Shown here: positions 37,940 through 50,759 of the stretch, in pieces | How positions within the stretch are numbered: the stretch's first letter is position 1 | Layout of the letters: each line of letters starts with the position of its first letter | NCBI RefSeq assembly: GCF_003589595.1 | Contig: NW_020653713.1 | Span: 6,858,691 to 6,922,690, forward strand | Source: Hyposmocoma kahamanoa | Lineage: Eukaryota > Arthropoda > Insecta > Lepidoptera > Cosmopterigidae | Length of the DNA: 64,000 nt | Direction: 5' to 3' | Notes under the pieces: model-generated | Told to the model about the DNA's origin: nothing | What the model saw: the letters and a program-made list of their open reading frames with translations, nothing else | Databases searched by the model: none | Made by a program: the position numbers and the translations under genes

Positions 37940-38480
37940 ATTGCATATTTAGTGTTCAGCTATTGCAGGATCATAATTTCTGTATATCACAAATAAGAGT
38001 GGGCCTATGATAGTTCCTGAAGGGACGTGTGTGCCACTTTAATTTCAATATTTCCTCGTCAATGGTCAACTCTGCTACTTCCACGCATTGATGACTACCT
38101 TGAACGTAGCCGTTCAATCATGTTAGATTCGTGTCTTGTATGCTGTACAATTCCATATTATTAATAGTTAAGTATGGGACACAACGTCAAATGCTTTTGT
38201 CATATCCAAAAAAAATCTGTTGTGAGTTACATTTTTGGTGATATTATTATAGAAAGCAAATCTACAACTATTGTTATAGTTTTCACTAACTGAAAAGCAT
38301 AACAGTAGCTATAGATTTACATTTCTGGAAGTCGTATTTGTTAGTCAGGTAATGAACATTTTGTATGTGCCAAGAAAGTTAGGTAGTCTATTGCACATAA
38401 CTATTTGTCAATTTTTACTAGGTATTGGTATTAGAACTAGTGGAGGAAAAATACTTGCAATCTCTTTATGTGAATTGGTG
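37940..38480 (-). pseudogene. Degenerate LINE reverse-transcriptase domain (CR1/jockey-like)
   Basis: There is no long ORF, but reading the minus strand across frames gives the reverse-transcriptase motifs in correct order: IPIPSK near 38415, LTNKYDFQKCKSIATV near 38340, FLDMTKAFDVVSH near 38200 (first catalytic Asp block), VPSGTIIGPLLFVIY near 38000, and AIYADDLS near 37945 (the YADD box). Many stops and frameshifts separate them. The clade is uncertain; jockey or CR1-like is most likely. Confidence 0.8.
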
Positions 38481-40387
38481 TAATGATTGTAACAGTTTTT
38501 GTGTAGACACACCTTATAAAAATGAAAGATTATTAAATAGGTCAAAACGGGAGCTGTTATAGAAGTTACAAATTTAATCATAGATAGGGACATTCTCTCA
38601 TAACATAATTTCATGAGGTTCAGAGTCATTGCTAGAACAAAAAAATAACTGTATTCAGCGACCTTAAGTTTTGTGGTAGTTGTGTTATTAAAACGTTGAA
38701 TGCTTCCACGATGCCAGTGGATTGTCTAAGGTTTGATCATTATAAGTAATTCTTAGTAGGCGCTCAGACGTCAAGTTGCGTATACTAGCCCGTTACACCA
38801 TACCATACCATACATAATTCTTCTAATCTTAATTAATCTAATTTTATACCACACACGTATATGGTTAGTAATTTTTAGTAATATATCACGACAATTTGCA
38901 AATTCTTTATTAAATTTCTTAGCTATTAACTAATTTATGCGATTTTGTGACCCGTGTTTACCCTATCCAACCGTACAGCGCGTTTCGCGCTATAACGGCC
39001 TTGTCGGTAGATGGCTTTGCTCGTAAATTTCGGGAGCTTGAAGAGGTACCGTCATGCATCCGGCAGGTACAAGAGTGTAAGCAGCTATATAAATCTTTTA
39101 TTTGTAGAGTATTTGTGGAGACTACTGACAGAGACCCGGTTGTTTGTCTTTTAAGTCGGATTCAAATTAGTTAATGTATACTGCTCAAAAATGGTTTTAT
39201 TCATTTGATTTGTTCGATGACGTCATAATAAATTATGGCGATGATATCATTACATAATCATCATAGTGACATTCAAATGAAGATTACGATAAATCTTCAA
39301 ATTAAAATAATTTGAAGTAATATTGCATCGGCCCGAATGTTCAGATGTAGTGTCGGGCAGAGTAATATTTTTACACTCGTAAATTTCTGATTATTACCAA
39401 TTGGTATTTTATTTATATCAATGACGTTTTTCATATCTAAGAAGGTTACATGCTATGCCTACTGTACAGACACTTTTCGCCCGTTCGAATATTTGTGAAA
39501 CAGCATACGGCGCCGTCATCTATTTGCATATTCATGCAATAAACAATTTAAAAAATTATAGACTTCTTCACCGCGAAGTTAATCAGATATATCCGCTCCA
39601 GTCTCCACTGCTTACGAGTGTGTGTGATAAATGGAGTTGTAAAAACTCACAAGAATCTTCAAATTTCGCATTATTAACACATTGCAACAAAAGACAGTCT
39701 GAGTGTTTGCTTGTCTTTTAAGCTGACTTCCAGTCAACTCGAGTAACATCCGTTGTGGTTTTTAGTAGATTTTGTAATTTTTCCCAGCCCTTCGGACCCG
39801 TACATACTTTAAATAAAGATATTTCCGAAACAAATCCGAAATATTTGCAGAAAGGAGTCACTTTAAGTACGCAAGACAAGTGAATTGTGTTACATATTCT
39901 TAGATTGTTTGATTGGACTGCACGAGATTTGCCTCGTGCTTTCTGATGGTTCGGTGGTGTCCATTACCAGCCCTGCTATATATTTTTTTATTGTATAGGT
40001 ACTTCTTGTATATGTATTACACACCTAGATATAGAAATCTAGTGCTGACCAAGAACATTTATATCTCATAATTAAAAATCAAGCCTTAAACTGTACTTCA
40101 GCTGATACTTTTGAAAGGCTTCCTTTCAATCCGGGGGCGTCGTTGGAGTCAATTAAATGTAGCCTGATTGATTTCTTACATGGATACATTGAATGCCACA
40201 CGAATGATTTCAATCTCGCGAGACATTTATACAATAGGCGTAATTGCGTTAGTTTCAAATTTTCAAAAAAAGCTCAAGTTATTAAAATGTCGTACCATCG
40301 CCGCCCTCGCTTACGCCATCGATATCTAAATTCCTGTTAAAATTAACATTTAATACTTATTCTGGTGCAAGTGGTCTTTAAGAATGT
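38481..40387. other. Gene-free stretch
   Basis: AT-rich; patches near 38950-39160 and 40140-40330 are unique with short ORFs of no known family. Confidence 0.4.
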
Positions 40388-40566
40388 TCCCCATCACCCT
40401 GAGACATAAGTTGATAAGTCTGTAATGTGTGTCTGTAATTTCACCAGCACCCTTACCCATTAAAACCGGAACGCAGTAATGCTCATATTACTGCTTGGCG
40501 GCAGTAGGTAAGGTGGCAGCACTTCCTTGAACGAACTCTGTCACAACGAGCTCTACTGCTAATAAA
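40388..40566 (-). repeat. Family B repeat (3'-truncated)
   Basis: Only the 5' portion of the sense strand remains: ccctgagacataagttgata to acgagctctactgctaataa. Confidence 0.88.
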
Positions 40567-42584
40567 ACAGTATATTCTAACTCATCTGCAACCTTTCAAC
40601 TAACTGCGAACTATAACCGTGGACACTTGATGCAACTGTCAAGTCACAATTACTTTTCTTAGCTTATGTTTGAAAGAGACCAGCTAGGTATTCAAATAAT
40701 ATATATCCACTCATTTAAACTTGATTAGTCTTCGGATTTTGTCGACACCCTATTCACTGCCGTCATTGATTTAAAAAAAGTAAAATTAAGGCGTTCCACA
40801 AAGTAATTCAAAAGCAACGGGATTAGTTTTTATGCGATTACTACATATTGCGCACTACTTCCGATTCGTAAAAGTTCCGAATCCGAGAAATGACGGTCCG
40901 AAATGTCACAGGGATTATTTTATCTCTAGGTGTACAAGCGATAAGTGTTTGTATTTTCTAGAATTCGAATCGGCCTTAGTGCACAAGCGACATTCGAAGT
41001 GGGTCCGAGTTTTTTAGATTTGTGTAGTCTCGTATTCAGAATGAATACTAATCTGATGCAATGGGCCCTTTAAAGTGCCCAAAAACGTTAGCTGGTTCTA
41101 TTACTATTATTTTTAAAGTTCTGAGTTCCAGTTTTAAAAATAATATTAATTGTTTAAAAATAAAAACGACTAAATACAATGTGTAAGTACCTAAAGTATT
41201 TAACCTGTGTACCTGGTTACGCAAGAGTGTTGAGTCAATTAATAATAGATTTTAAAAATTACGCTTTGTCACCAATAATTACAAATAATTGTTGTTCTCA
41301 TTACAATTTATGATTTCTATTTAATATCGGCACTCTACTGCGTTCCACATACCTATAGTAACATGTAACGCCAAAGCGTACATATCCATGAACGACAATT
41401 GTTTATTTCAACACAGAAATTTTAAATTTGAAAAATATTAAATCTTGGAACGGTCATTTTTTTTAAATAATCAGTATCACCACATATTCGTAAGGCAGAT
41501 TCATCTGAAATGAATGTAAAGAAACTCAGTTCACTGTTCTGGTGTGTCAAAATATAGCTAAATAAGAACAAAAAAAAATGTGTCAGGTAATTATACCAAT
41601 TACCTGATCATAATACGAAATGAATGAATAAATGAATGAATGATAAGTTTATTACAGTAACTATAGTCTGTCTGTTTTGAAGACGGAGTAAAATGACAGT
41701 TCAAGTGCTGCCCGCTTGCGAGCAGCTATAATAGTGATTGCAGTCGATAAATATTCTATCGACTGAATATTGGTTATGCTTATTTATCCAATGACTGAGC
41801 ACAAGTTCATCTAAATTGTCAATTTTTGTAAGTTCATACATATATGCACTGTAGTAAGAACAATGTGTGTGAAAACTACAAAGAGGAGACATATTTTAAA
41901 GTTTTTCATTTTCATTCAATACAGATAATCAAATCCGGCTATTCTTGTTAAAATGTATATGAATAAAAATTTATTTCGATATTAGTAGGTCTACTGTCAA
42001 AACACAAATAAAGAAGGCAATAGCGCAATTAGTAATCATTAGAACGTCGTAACATTCACTATTCAATAATTTTATTGGCAAAATTTTATCTTCTTTCAAA
42101 ATATATCGGTAAAACTATCGACAACAACTACATAACTATTTAAAGTTTTATTAAAACTGACAGCCCTCAAATGTCATTTATTCTATCTTCAAAAAAAACA
42201 GAATATAGGCAATTCCTGGTACAATGAGTACCACCAGAGTAACAAAATTATCTCAGGTTGTACTAATCAGAACATCCCCAGACCAGTACGAAGTAATAAC
42301 AAGTTACCCAGTTTCCCTTAATAATACCTACTTACATAATTGGTTGTTTGTCTCAAGGAATTCCTAGGAAGTCACCATTATTATTATGTCTAGGCTCTCG
42401 GGTTTCTCTCAGAGAAAAGTTTAAGGAGACTGGTATCATGATTGTGGCATCACAGTACATTTACTCAAATATTTTATATGCCCGTAAAATATACATAATT
42501 TCAATAAGAAAGAAGATATCCATAATATTAACCTTAGAGCTAAGTCCAAACTCAAGGTACAATGATTTCGTTTAACCAAGGTAA
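40567..42584. other. Gene-free stretch with short repeat pieces
   Basis: 42210-42290 (ggtacaatgagtaccacc) matches 46125-46190, part of another LINE-related repeat. Nothing else recognised. Confidence 0.4.
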
Positions 42585-42965
42585 ATAACTCTTTTATGGG
42601 GAACTGTATACGTTTTTACAATAAGATTCCGGGGCATATATTTAGTTTATCATTTCCTAAGTTTAAAAACTACATTAAAAATATTTTGATCGAAAAATCT
42701 TATTACAAAATTGAAGGCTACGTGTTAGATAAAGATGTATGGAAAGACGACATGGCTCCAGAATCCACACAAATTTGATTCAAAGTGTATTCCATATCAT
42801 TTAAGTTTATTTGAAAAGAGCAATCCCTAGAGTTTTTTGCTCGTTCTTCTCAGGGAGGTCAGCATAGTGAACGAGCAATAGCTTAAATGTGACGTTTTCA
42901 AGTGTAAATTTATTTTACCTATGGAATAAATAATCTTTGACTTTAACTTTGACCCACAAGGAATC
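42585..42965 (+). pseudogene. LINE 3' end: last codons plus 3' UTR
   Basis: The frame at 42596-42778 reads IRFYNKIPGHIFSL, FPKFKNYIKNILIEKSYYKI, EGYVLDKD, the usual C-terminal end of CR1/jockey-like LINE proteins. The following 200 bp (gcaatccctagag ... ctttgactttaac) match, in reverse complement, positions 1649-1845. Thus two 3'-truncated copies of one LINE family are in the window. Confidence 0.75.
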
Positions 42966-43316
42966 GCATTAAGCTGATCAAAGAAAGCTTTATGCTCATA
43001 AAAGAAGAATGAAAAAGACCTTTCGAGTTTCGCTTTCACTCGGACAAACGACGCAAAACACAGTCCTTTTCACTCTTATTACATGGCAGGGTTCGAAGTG
43101 ATAACTATCACAATACGTTATCACGATATATTATTACTATAATTATTATCTTGTCAAATATATAAAAATATATAAAATTATTTGGAGCAAGAAAATGCTA
43201 TCGCTAGCAACATTGTGCCATAAGTTTGTGACCGAGACATACGTCTCGGTGACGCGAAGGTGGCAAATGTCAATCTCAAAAAGACACAACCGGCGACTTT
43301 TTTCCCAAAGTTTTGT

Positions 43317-43479
43317 CTTTTTTTATGATACCCAGTGAAGGGACGAACACGCCTGTCCATAACAGTTGCAGTGCCACTCAGAGCTTTAAATCACAAACAC
43401 TGAGTCTGAGTCACTTTGAGACATAAGTTGACAAGTCCCATTGTCTGTATTTTCACCAGCACCCTTACCCTTCAAAACA
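43317..43479 (-). repeat. Family B repeat, outer copy, left part
   Basis: The outer minus copy runs to cacccttacccttcaaaa and is then interrupted by a plus copy; it resumes at 43694 with ccggaacgcagtaatgct. Confidence 0.9.
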
Positions 43480-43693
43480 GTAGAGCTCGTCGAGAGTAGA
43501 GGGTAAGGGTGCTGGTGAAATTACAGGTGCATGTGACTTGTCAACTTTTGTCTTAGGGTGACGGGCACAGTGGCAGTGCCCTAAGATCTTTACAATTGAA
43601 AGCTCTAAGTGACACTGCAACTGTTATGTATAGGACGCTTACCACCAGGCGCACGACTTGTTCGTCCTGTCGCTTGGTATTATATAGAAAAAA
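43480..43693 (+). repeat. Family B repeat nested in another family B repeat
   Basis: A shortened plus copy begins agtagagctcgtcgagag and ends gcttggtattatatag plus an A-run. It lies between cttcaaaa and ccggaacgc of the outer copy. The shared aaaac/aaaacc at the junctions could be a target duplication. This sets the mobile unit's ends. Confidence 0.88.
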
Positions 43694-43785
43694 ACCGGAA
43701 CGCAGTAATGCTCACATTACGGCTTGGCGGCAGAAATAGGTAAAGTGGCAGTATTATCCTGGACGAACTCTTTCACGAGGAGCTC
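43694..43785 (-). repeat. Family B repeat, outer copy, right part
   Basis: Continues the outer copy from ccggaacgcagtaatg to cacgaggagctctg. Confidence 0.9.
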
Positions 43786-44611
43786 TGATGTCACTATTTA
43801 TTTTTAGCTAAAAATTAAAAAGATCAAAACTATGAATCAGCATGGATAATAATCAGATACTTATTATGACAATTATCATATAAAATAAATATTTTTATAA
43901 TATCGAACACATGGATTTGTTATGGTGACTTCCTTACCTTATTCGTAGACACAAAAATTTGAAGTCAACTAAACACGCCTAAAATTAACTTACAGATATT
44001 GGACAATGAGTCATGAATGATCTGAAGCAGGGTTTTCATCGAGAGTGAATCATCGTCCCGCGTACCGAAGCTTATTTCAGACTTAGATCACAAAATCAAA
44101 TGAAGTGACAATATCTAACAAATTTTTTTTCCAACTTTATGCAAAACGCAAATTATATCAAAGATTTATAAGATTACCCGTATGCATGCCCCGAGGATTA
44201 TAAGAAAAACCAGTTAAAAATTCTTCATTCTTTACAGTTGTTTTCAAATTCAAATCTCGTTTTTATTTTCGTGACTTCTATTGGTAGATCACTCACTCGC
44301 TACAAATCTTTTTGTATACATTTTATAATATAGTCTTTTTAACATTAGGTCAATGCTTTTTAAGCTTAGTTTTATTTAAATTCTAAATTTAAACGTGATT
44401 GTTTTTTGCGCCTTTTCTTGACTTTTTTTGCTGTCTTGCTTCGAAGGCTACGTGTTTTCTAATAAAAATTAATAAACTGTAAGTACTTTTACTTTGGCCT
44501 TGCTCACTCGTTGTTAGCACCCACCCTTTAGCCCATTGATACAGTCCGCTATAGTAGATGTAGATTGTAATTATGGTTACTTCATCGTGAATACAAAGTG
44601 GTAAATTGGTT
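43786..44611. other. Gene-free AT-rich stretch
   Basis: Nothing recognised. Confidence 0.4.
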
Positions 44612-44728
44612 ATAGTGGTAACCTCTTTCCAACAAAAAAAAAATCATCAAAATGGGTTTATCGCAAACACACATACAAAAAAAACTGTCCAATCGAGAAC
44701 CTTCTCCGTTTTTTGAAGACGGTTAATA
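44612..44728 (+). repeat. Family A repeat, 3' fragment
   Basis: Contains ggtaacctctttccaac, aatcatcaaaatggg, ccaatcgagaacc and gaagacggttaat. Confidence 0.75.
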
Positions 44729-44905
44729 AGTACATCACACGAAAACAATTGAAAACAGCTCTTTGAACTGATTGAAGTAATATTGATTTTTGGTAAATGG
44801 GCAGATATTTTGAGTGTATGCTTAGTATTATAGTACCTCACACGGTAACAAAAATACACAAGTATCATATTCAGTGTACCAATATAGTATTATAAATTTA
44901 GAAGC

Positions 44906-45165
44906 CGTAGAGCTACTTGTGAATGAGTTCGTATAGGGAAGTAACTGCCACCTTACCTATTTTTGCCGCCAAGCAGTAATATAAGCGTTATTGCGTTCCG
45001 GTTTTGAAGGGTAAGTAAGGGCGCTGGTGAAATTACAGGCAATTGGAACTTGTCTCTTTATGTCTCAGACGGGCGCAATGCAGTGACCCTCAAATCTTTG
45101 CAACGGTTATTGACTGACGTATCACTCATTACGGGGTGCACGTCTTGTTCGTCCCCAAAGCTTTG
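44906..45165 (+). repeat. Family B repeat
   Basis: From gtagagctacttgtgaatg to cgtcttgttcgtcccc; diverged, with small deletions. Confidence 0.85.
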
Positions 45166-45336
45166 ACAAGTTTTTTTGGGAATCATAACAATTATTACTG
45201 TTTTTTTTTTGGAGTTGTTCCTTAGTTTTCAATATCGTTTCTTTTTATTTTTTAAAAGCCAAGTTTTATATACAAACAGTTTTAATTAAAGTTTATTATC
45301 AATTTGATGTGATTTTATCGATGAAAACAATAGCTA

Positions 45337-45777
45337 CAATCTCAGTACAGAGTACTAAAAAAACCTACCTTAAAAGTACGTGGCATTACATCTATTTGCC
45401 AAGTTTTATTGAAATATCCCCTAGTTCGCCACTATATAGGACTTGACACAGAAGATAATAAAAATCGGTTCTCACTAATCAAAGTATATTGAGAGATAAA
45501 AACGCCTCGAATTGGAGAATAGCAAAACCAACCATTAAAATCATTGCTCCTTAAGTAAAATTTAGGCACTATTTACAAAATTGAATGTTCATGCGTGATC
45601 AGCCACCCTTAGAGGTGGATGATTTTCTTCAAATGAAATAAGACCACTATGGAGGTACCCTCTAAAAAAGAATCATGAAAATCGGTTCACAAATACCAGA
45701 GTTATCGCGTAACATACATACAAAAAAACATACAGTCGAATTGAGAACCTCCTCCTTTTTGGAAGTCGGTTAAAAAC
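45337..45777 (+). repeat. Family A repeat (full length)
   Basis: From aatctcagtacagagtacta to ttggaagtcggttaaaaac, about 440 bp, with ccacccttagaggtggatga and acatacagtcgaattgag. There is no ORF, and the class is not known to me. Confidence 0.88.
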
Positions 45778-46289
45778 TAAAATTATTTATATTCAAATCT
45801 GTATAGGTAACAGACTTACGATTACGGCCTGCTATAAGTGCAAGGAGGTATAGGGAAAAACAAATTACCTATTATTTTTATATATTTCTAATTTGTGTAT
45901 ACCGAAAATTAATGGACTAAATCACAAACGAATTATCTGTCAGTAAGCATAAGAATTCATAGTTGAGTTCAGTATAAATAATTTCTAGGTAGAGGTGAAA
46001 GAACGACAATGAGAACGACATTGGAAAACATATATAGGTATGGGGCTCAGAAGGATTTCAATTATGACACAAATTGTGAAAAAAACCTTTTATTTGTCAA
46101 ACGTCCTTTACGATCTCAAACTAGGGAATTCCCTGTACTATGAGTACCAGAGCAACGGAATTCACTCCGGGGCACTGCCCAGAACACCACTTAGAAAAGA
46201 GCATTTTCCAAATAAGACCTCCGCATCCAGCGCCCACAATGTAAACCGTTATACCACCGAGGTCGACGTCGTAAAATAACCTGAACGTT

Positions 46290-46860
46290 GGAGAAGATTC
46301 AAAATTCTTCAAAAACAATCTCCAACCAATCGTCGAATCCGACGCGGTTGGGCAGCTTTCGGAAAGCTCCGAGACGTCTTCTCGACGGCAATACCGCAAT
46401 CCTTGAAGATAAAAAGTCTTCGAGCAGTGCGTGTTGCCAGCGATGACCTACGGCTCTAAGACGTGGTCACTTACAATGGGCCTCATAAAAAAGCACAAAG
46501 TCACTCAACGAGCAATGGAGCGAGCAAAGCTCGGCATTTCTCTGCGTGATCGAATCAGAAATGAGGAGATCCGTAGAAGAACGAAAGTCACCAACATAGC
46601 TCAAAGAATTAGCAAGTTGAAGTGGCAGTAGGCAGGACACATAGCTAGTAGAACTGTCGGTCGTTGGGGCAGAAAGGTTCTCGAATGTAGACCACGCACC
46701 GGAAGGCGTTCTGTGGGGCGGCCCCCGGCTAGATGGACGGAAGACCTGGTAAGGCAGGCGGGTAACTGGTGTATACACGTCGCGTCCGATCGGCTAGTCG
46801 AGAAATCTTTGGGGGAGGCCTATGTTCAGCAATGAACGTCTTTCGGCTGATATGATGATG
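46290..46860 (+). pseudogene. RTE-type LINE 3' end (C-terminal ORF2 remnant)
   Basis: Segments GWAAFGKLRDVFSTAIPQ, then (after a frameshift near 46410) VFEQCVLPAMTYGSKTWSL, KVTQRAMERAKLGISLRDRI, RNEEIRRRTKVTNIAQRIS, KLKWQ, a TAG stop at 46629, and then AGHIASRTVGRWGRKVLECRP, RSVGRPPARWTEDLVRQAG. This is the well-known C-terminal region of RTE-type LINEs. It ends with the usual TATGTTCAGCAATGAACG and a GATGATGA tail. It is disrupted by the frameshift and stops. Confidence 0.9.
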
Positions 46861-47021
46861 ACGATGAATCTCCAACCCATGACGGTATTTAGCGTTATGA
46901 CCTGACAATGGCCTAAACCCTCACCTGCGAGGATACTCGTGTCCGGCAGTGGACGTTATTTAATACAATAGAGTTGAAGCGGTTCACTGCTCTCTAAAAT
47001 AAAGATGAGTAACAGATTTAG

Positions 47022-47278
47022 TAGCAGTAGAGCTCCTGGCACTTTACCTTTTTCTGCCGCCAAGCAGTAATGTGCACATTACTGCGTTCCGGTTTCGAAG
47101 GTTAGGGGTGCTGGTGAAATTACAGGCACATGGGACTTGTCAACTTATGTCTCAGGGTGTCGGGCGAAGTGCCCCTCAGATCTTTGTGATTTAAAGGCAA
47201 CAGTTAGGGACAGGCGTGTCGCTTACCGAGAGTCACACGGCATGGTTCGTCCCGACACTAAATATTATAAAAAAAAAA
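47022..47278 (+). repeat. Family B repeat
   Basis: From tagcagtagagctcctggca to gacactaaatattataaa and a long A tail. It directly follows RTE debris. Confidence 0.9.
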
Positions 47279-47439
47279 GGTAACGCCTTTCCTGACCTTT
47301 GGTGATGTATGAAAGGTCACTTCTTCAATACCCGAATAGGTATAAATACACGGGTCCCATCTCCGAGCCCTCGGGGTGCACACCCCTTTACGCGGCTGTG
47401 TGTATCCGGCAATACTCATCACGCGGTACATCAATAACA

Positions 47440-47620
47440 TTTGCACTGGACCTTCCACGTGTCCGCCCCCTCCCACAGGCCCTCCACCCCTTCCGATATC
47501 CCCCTTGTCCCCCGCGAAGTGCGCAATTGTTCGTACAAAGGTTGCGGAACAATAGCGCTGTGATAATGCTATCCATCGATGGATGGCTACGTCCACGTGT
47601 AATGGAACACGACAACGGAC
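47440..47620. promoter_or_regulatory. C-rich unique island
   Basis: Has ccgccccctcccacaggccc, a ccatcgatgg palindrome and an E-box (ccacgtgt) twice. Open frames on both strands look compositional. Confidence 0.25.
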
Positions 47621-48529
47621 AGTGAAAGTGACGTCATGCTGCGCTATGAAAGTCGTCTGTTAATTCATGCTTGCCTATCCCATTACTAATTATATAACAT
47701 TTATGATCAGTATACTTTCTCGTGATGGAAGACGGAGCTCAAAAATATACAATGCCCCTTCGACTGCGGAAAGTACTTTAGTATATACAGTTTCGATTAA
47801 AACAAATCTTCAGCTAAACGAGTGTTATTTGAACACCACTCGGAGATACCTCAACGAGCTTCCCATAAAACAAAAGAAGTGAATGCACATAAAGTGAGCG
47901 AAAAGTGCGGAGGGCTCATTACGATCTCTGTAGTACGCGACACCTCTCACACACACAACTACAGGATCAGGACGTATGTTCACACGTGAACCCGGAATAT
48001 AAGACACATGTCAATTGCTTTATTCTTAATTCATCGCTCGGTCAGAATGGCTTAAAATTTGAGTAATAGGTAGTAAAAACCGGTCAATGTATCGAAACAA
48101 TTCACAAGCTGAAAACTTTTCGGAGGAATTCGGTAAGTGGACACGTATCGGCTAAGAGAATAACACAGTGGAGTTCTTCAAGAGCGTCGGTACGAACTTA
48201 TTCGGGTGGTATTTATTGAAGCACCTTAGAGGGCATAACAATTTCAATTCAAGGAATATGGTGAAAATTTTGGTGGTGAATTTTCGAACAAGATCATGTC
48301 AATTTAGAAACTCCTATTTGCCAAAAGTTGCCATATTGCAACTTTTATAAATGTAATCAAGCCAGGCAGATCTTCAGTAGATGTCCGTAGTCTCAGTCTA
48401 AGCCCCGATAAGACACATTTCTACACCCATAACTAGAGCATTATGAGTGTAGATATGTTTTGGGTATGCATTTCGTAAATTGTGAATTCGCGTTTTTAAT
48501 TTTAATACTTATGTCGCTAATGAAGCATT

Positions 48530-48680
48530 GGCCGTTTGTCAGGGCCACCGGTCGCCGTGATGGATAAGCGCGCGACGGGGGCCTACAGGGGGCCACGGGG
48601 CCAGCGGGGCCCTGCCACCCCCGGATTACGGCGATGTAGCACGACGGTCACTTGGATTTGCGAGGTTTGAGCAAGGATTT
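48530..48680. promoter_or_regulatory. GC-rich unique island
   Basis: Contains ggccaccggtcgccgtgatg, cagcggggccctgcc and ggattacggcgatg (bicoid/otd-like ggatta). Isolated in AT-rich DNA. Confidence 0.3.
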
Positions 48681-48959
48681 ACCGGACGCTATCGACTTAG
48701 GTTTTTAGTTTTATATTGGTACCTATAGAAGTATGTTAGGTCATTTTTGTGCCATATATATATTCGTATAATAGGTAATTGTGTACATCACACTTAATTT
48801 TCTTGCTCATGACAAAAATAATTAAAATGACAGATTCATTAAATGCAATAAAACAAGTGCAACTAGGTATATGAGCGTAATGGTAGTTTGTCTTCTGACG
48901 ACAGGACTCTTCAAATTAGCGATTTGCGTATCAAGAATGCAATCTCATAGCAGTGCAGA

Positions 48960-49320
48960 GGAGACATGGCGGCGGCGTCTGAGCAGCGGCAAGGGGCATG
49001 GGTGCGGTGCGCGGGGGCCCGGACGCCGCGCAAACAGCGCAGTTACACCGATTACTCCACAACTATCATTACGCCACTATTGATTCCTAATCCGCACTTC
49101 CGGATGTTACGTAACCCTCCTCCACCCCGCACTCGCCCGCGCTGCCCTCTTCCCCCTGCTCCCCTCCCGCACCCCGCCTGCAAGATTTACAGCCGGCCGG
49201 GCGGTTGACGAATGATTGGCCGGCCGCGCCGCTCCCGAAAGCCTTTAGGGATGTATTGTTTGGCTCCTAATGTATAAATATCGTGATAAAGGCCGCCCGG
49301 GAAAGTGCTGCTTTCTTTCT
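48960..49320. promoter_or_regulatory. GC-rich unique island with TATA-like core
   Basis: The palindrome-like cggccgggcggttgacg ... ggccggccgcgcc is followed by cctaatgtataaatatcg and gataaaggccgcccggg. It may be an enhancer or an upstream promoter of the BTB gene. Confidence 0.3.
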
Positions 49321-50759
49321 ACACTATAACACGTACGGCTGTTTTTCCTTTTTCGCCGAAAGATTCTGTTTCGTTGGTCCTTCGGGACACGTATAAAGTT
49401 TTATCGATTCGGTTAAAAAAAAAATTATGAGTAATAGATTTAAATTGCAAAACATTAATACAGTTCTTTGAATACGTACCTACATTCAAATATATTAATA
49501 CCTTACTTATGCATGTAATAATCCCTAAGAAGTTTCTTATTTTCATTTATGAATTTGCGACGTTAATGCAAGAATTGCAACAACAAGCATCTCTTCGCAA
49601 CCCAGTATGGCCGCCCTAATTCCTCAGGAAAAATCGTTACTACTTTACAGACCTTTGCCTACCGATCACCCCCATTCACATGTTTTAGTAAAATCAACTT
49701 AACGGCTGAAAGAGCTTAACAACAATCTATTAGGTTTTCTAGACAAAACAACTCACTAATACCTTAAAGTACCTACACTGAAAATGCCAATACGTAAATG
49801 TCCAATAATTTAACTTTTCGTAAGCGGTACGGAAATATATGAAACCGACGATAAATACGAGTCAAACAGCTTAGTGAGTGCCCACCATTTAGTAACACTA
49901 AGCAGTTTAGAGTCCACAAATTCGCATCAATTTTCTAACATAGAATAATACCTAAAACTGTAAATAATCGATCATTGGGTGAAAATTATATAAATATCGG
50001 CCATAGCAGGCGACTATTGAAAACCAAATTCGAACTGCCACTGTTATGTAGTTATTGTTAAAGAATATTGAAATTTTGACAACGGTAAACTCTGGATATT
50101 GCAAAATTTGTCACAACCCTTTATCTAAAGTAACAGATTGTCCTCATGCGCTTGCCGATGGCCGCCCTATGCTACACCAACCAGTCCGTGAGGAAATAGG
50201 AGGCGCGGGCCACTGGACACTATAAATGTATCATGTATAGACTTGAGAGAACTAATCTACCGAGCTTAGAGGCCCGGGACTACCGACACAGGCGGGACAA
50301 GTCGATGTTATCATTTAGCACGCCACCGAACGGAATGTATTAATTATTGTTTTATGCAAAATTATAACTTAAGCTGTGATTATTAGGTGTGAAATTGATA
50401 TACGGCCGTGCGTTCCACCTGCAAATTTTGAACTTCCGCTGTACTTTCCCATGATCCGAGTAACTTTTAAGTAAGATGTAATCAGGCAAAACACGCATGA
50501 CTATTAAAGCCAATACGATGCTAATGGGATTTCTAATTAGTTGCCTAATCTGTGAGTGGTGTACCTAAGTACCGTGATTGTCTAGGCTGCGTCGAAATGT
50601 TATTAATTTGCAATTTTTGATTAGGTATCTAATATAGATTAAGCATCTACAAATGTGCCTATATTGCTTTTACCAGTAGGCAAGTAATCGCTTATGAAAC
50701 TAGGTTGATAAAATAAGCTGAACAACGTTGATCATTTAGCAGGAAGCATAAGCAACACC
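49321..50759. other. Gene-free stretch upstream of BTB promoter zone
   Basis: Unique, with few repeats. 50150-50300 is a moderate-GC patch (gatggccgccctatgc, gaggcccgggactaccg) that may be regulatory. Confidence 0.4.
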
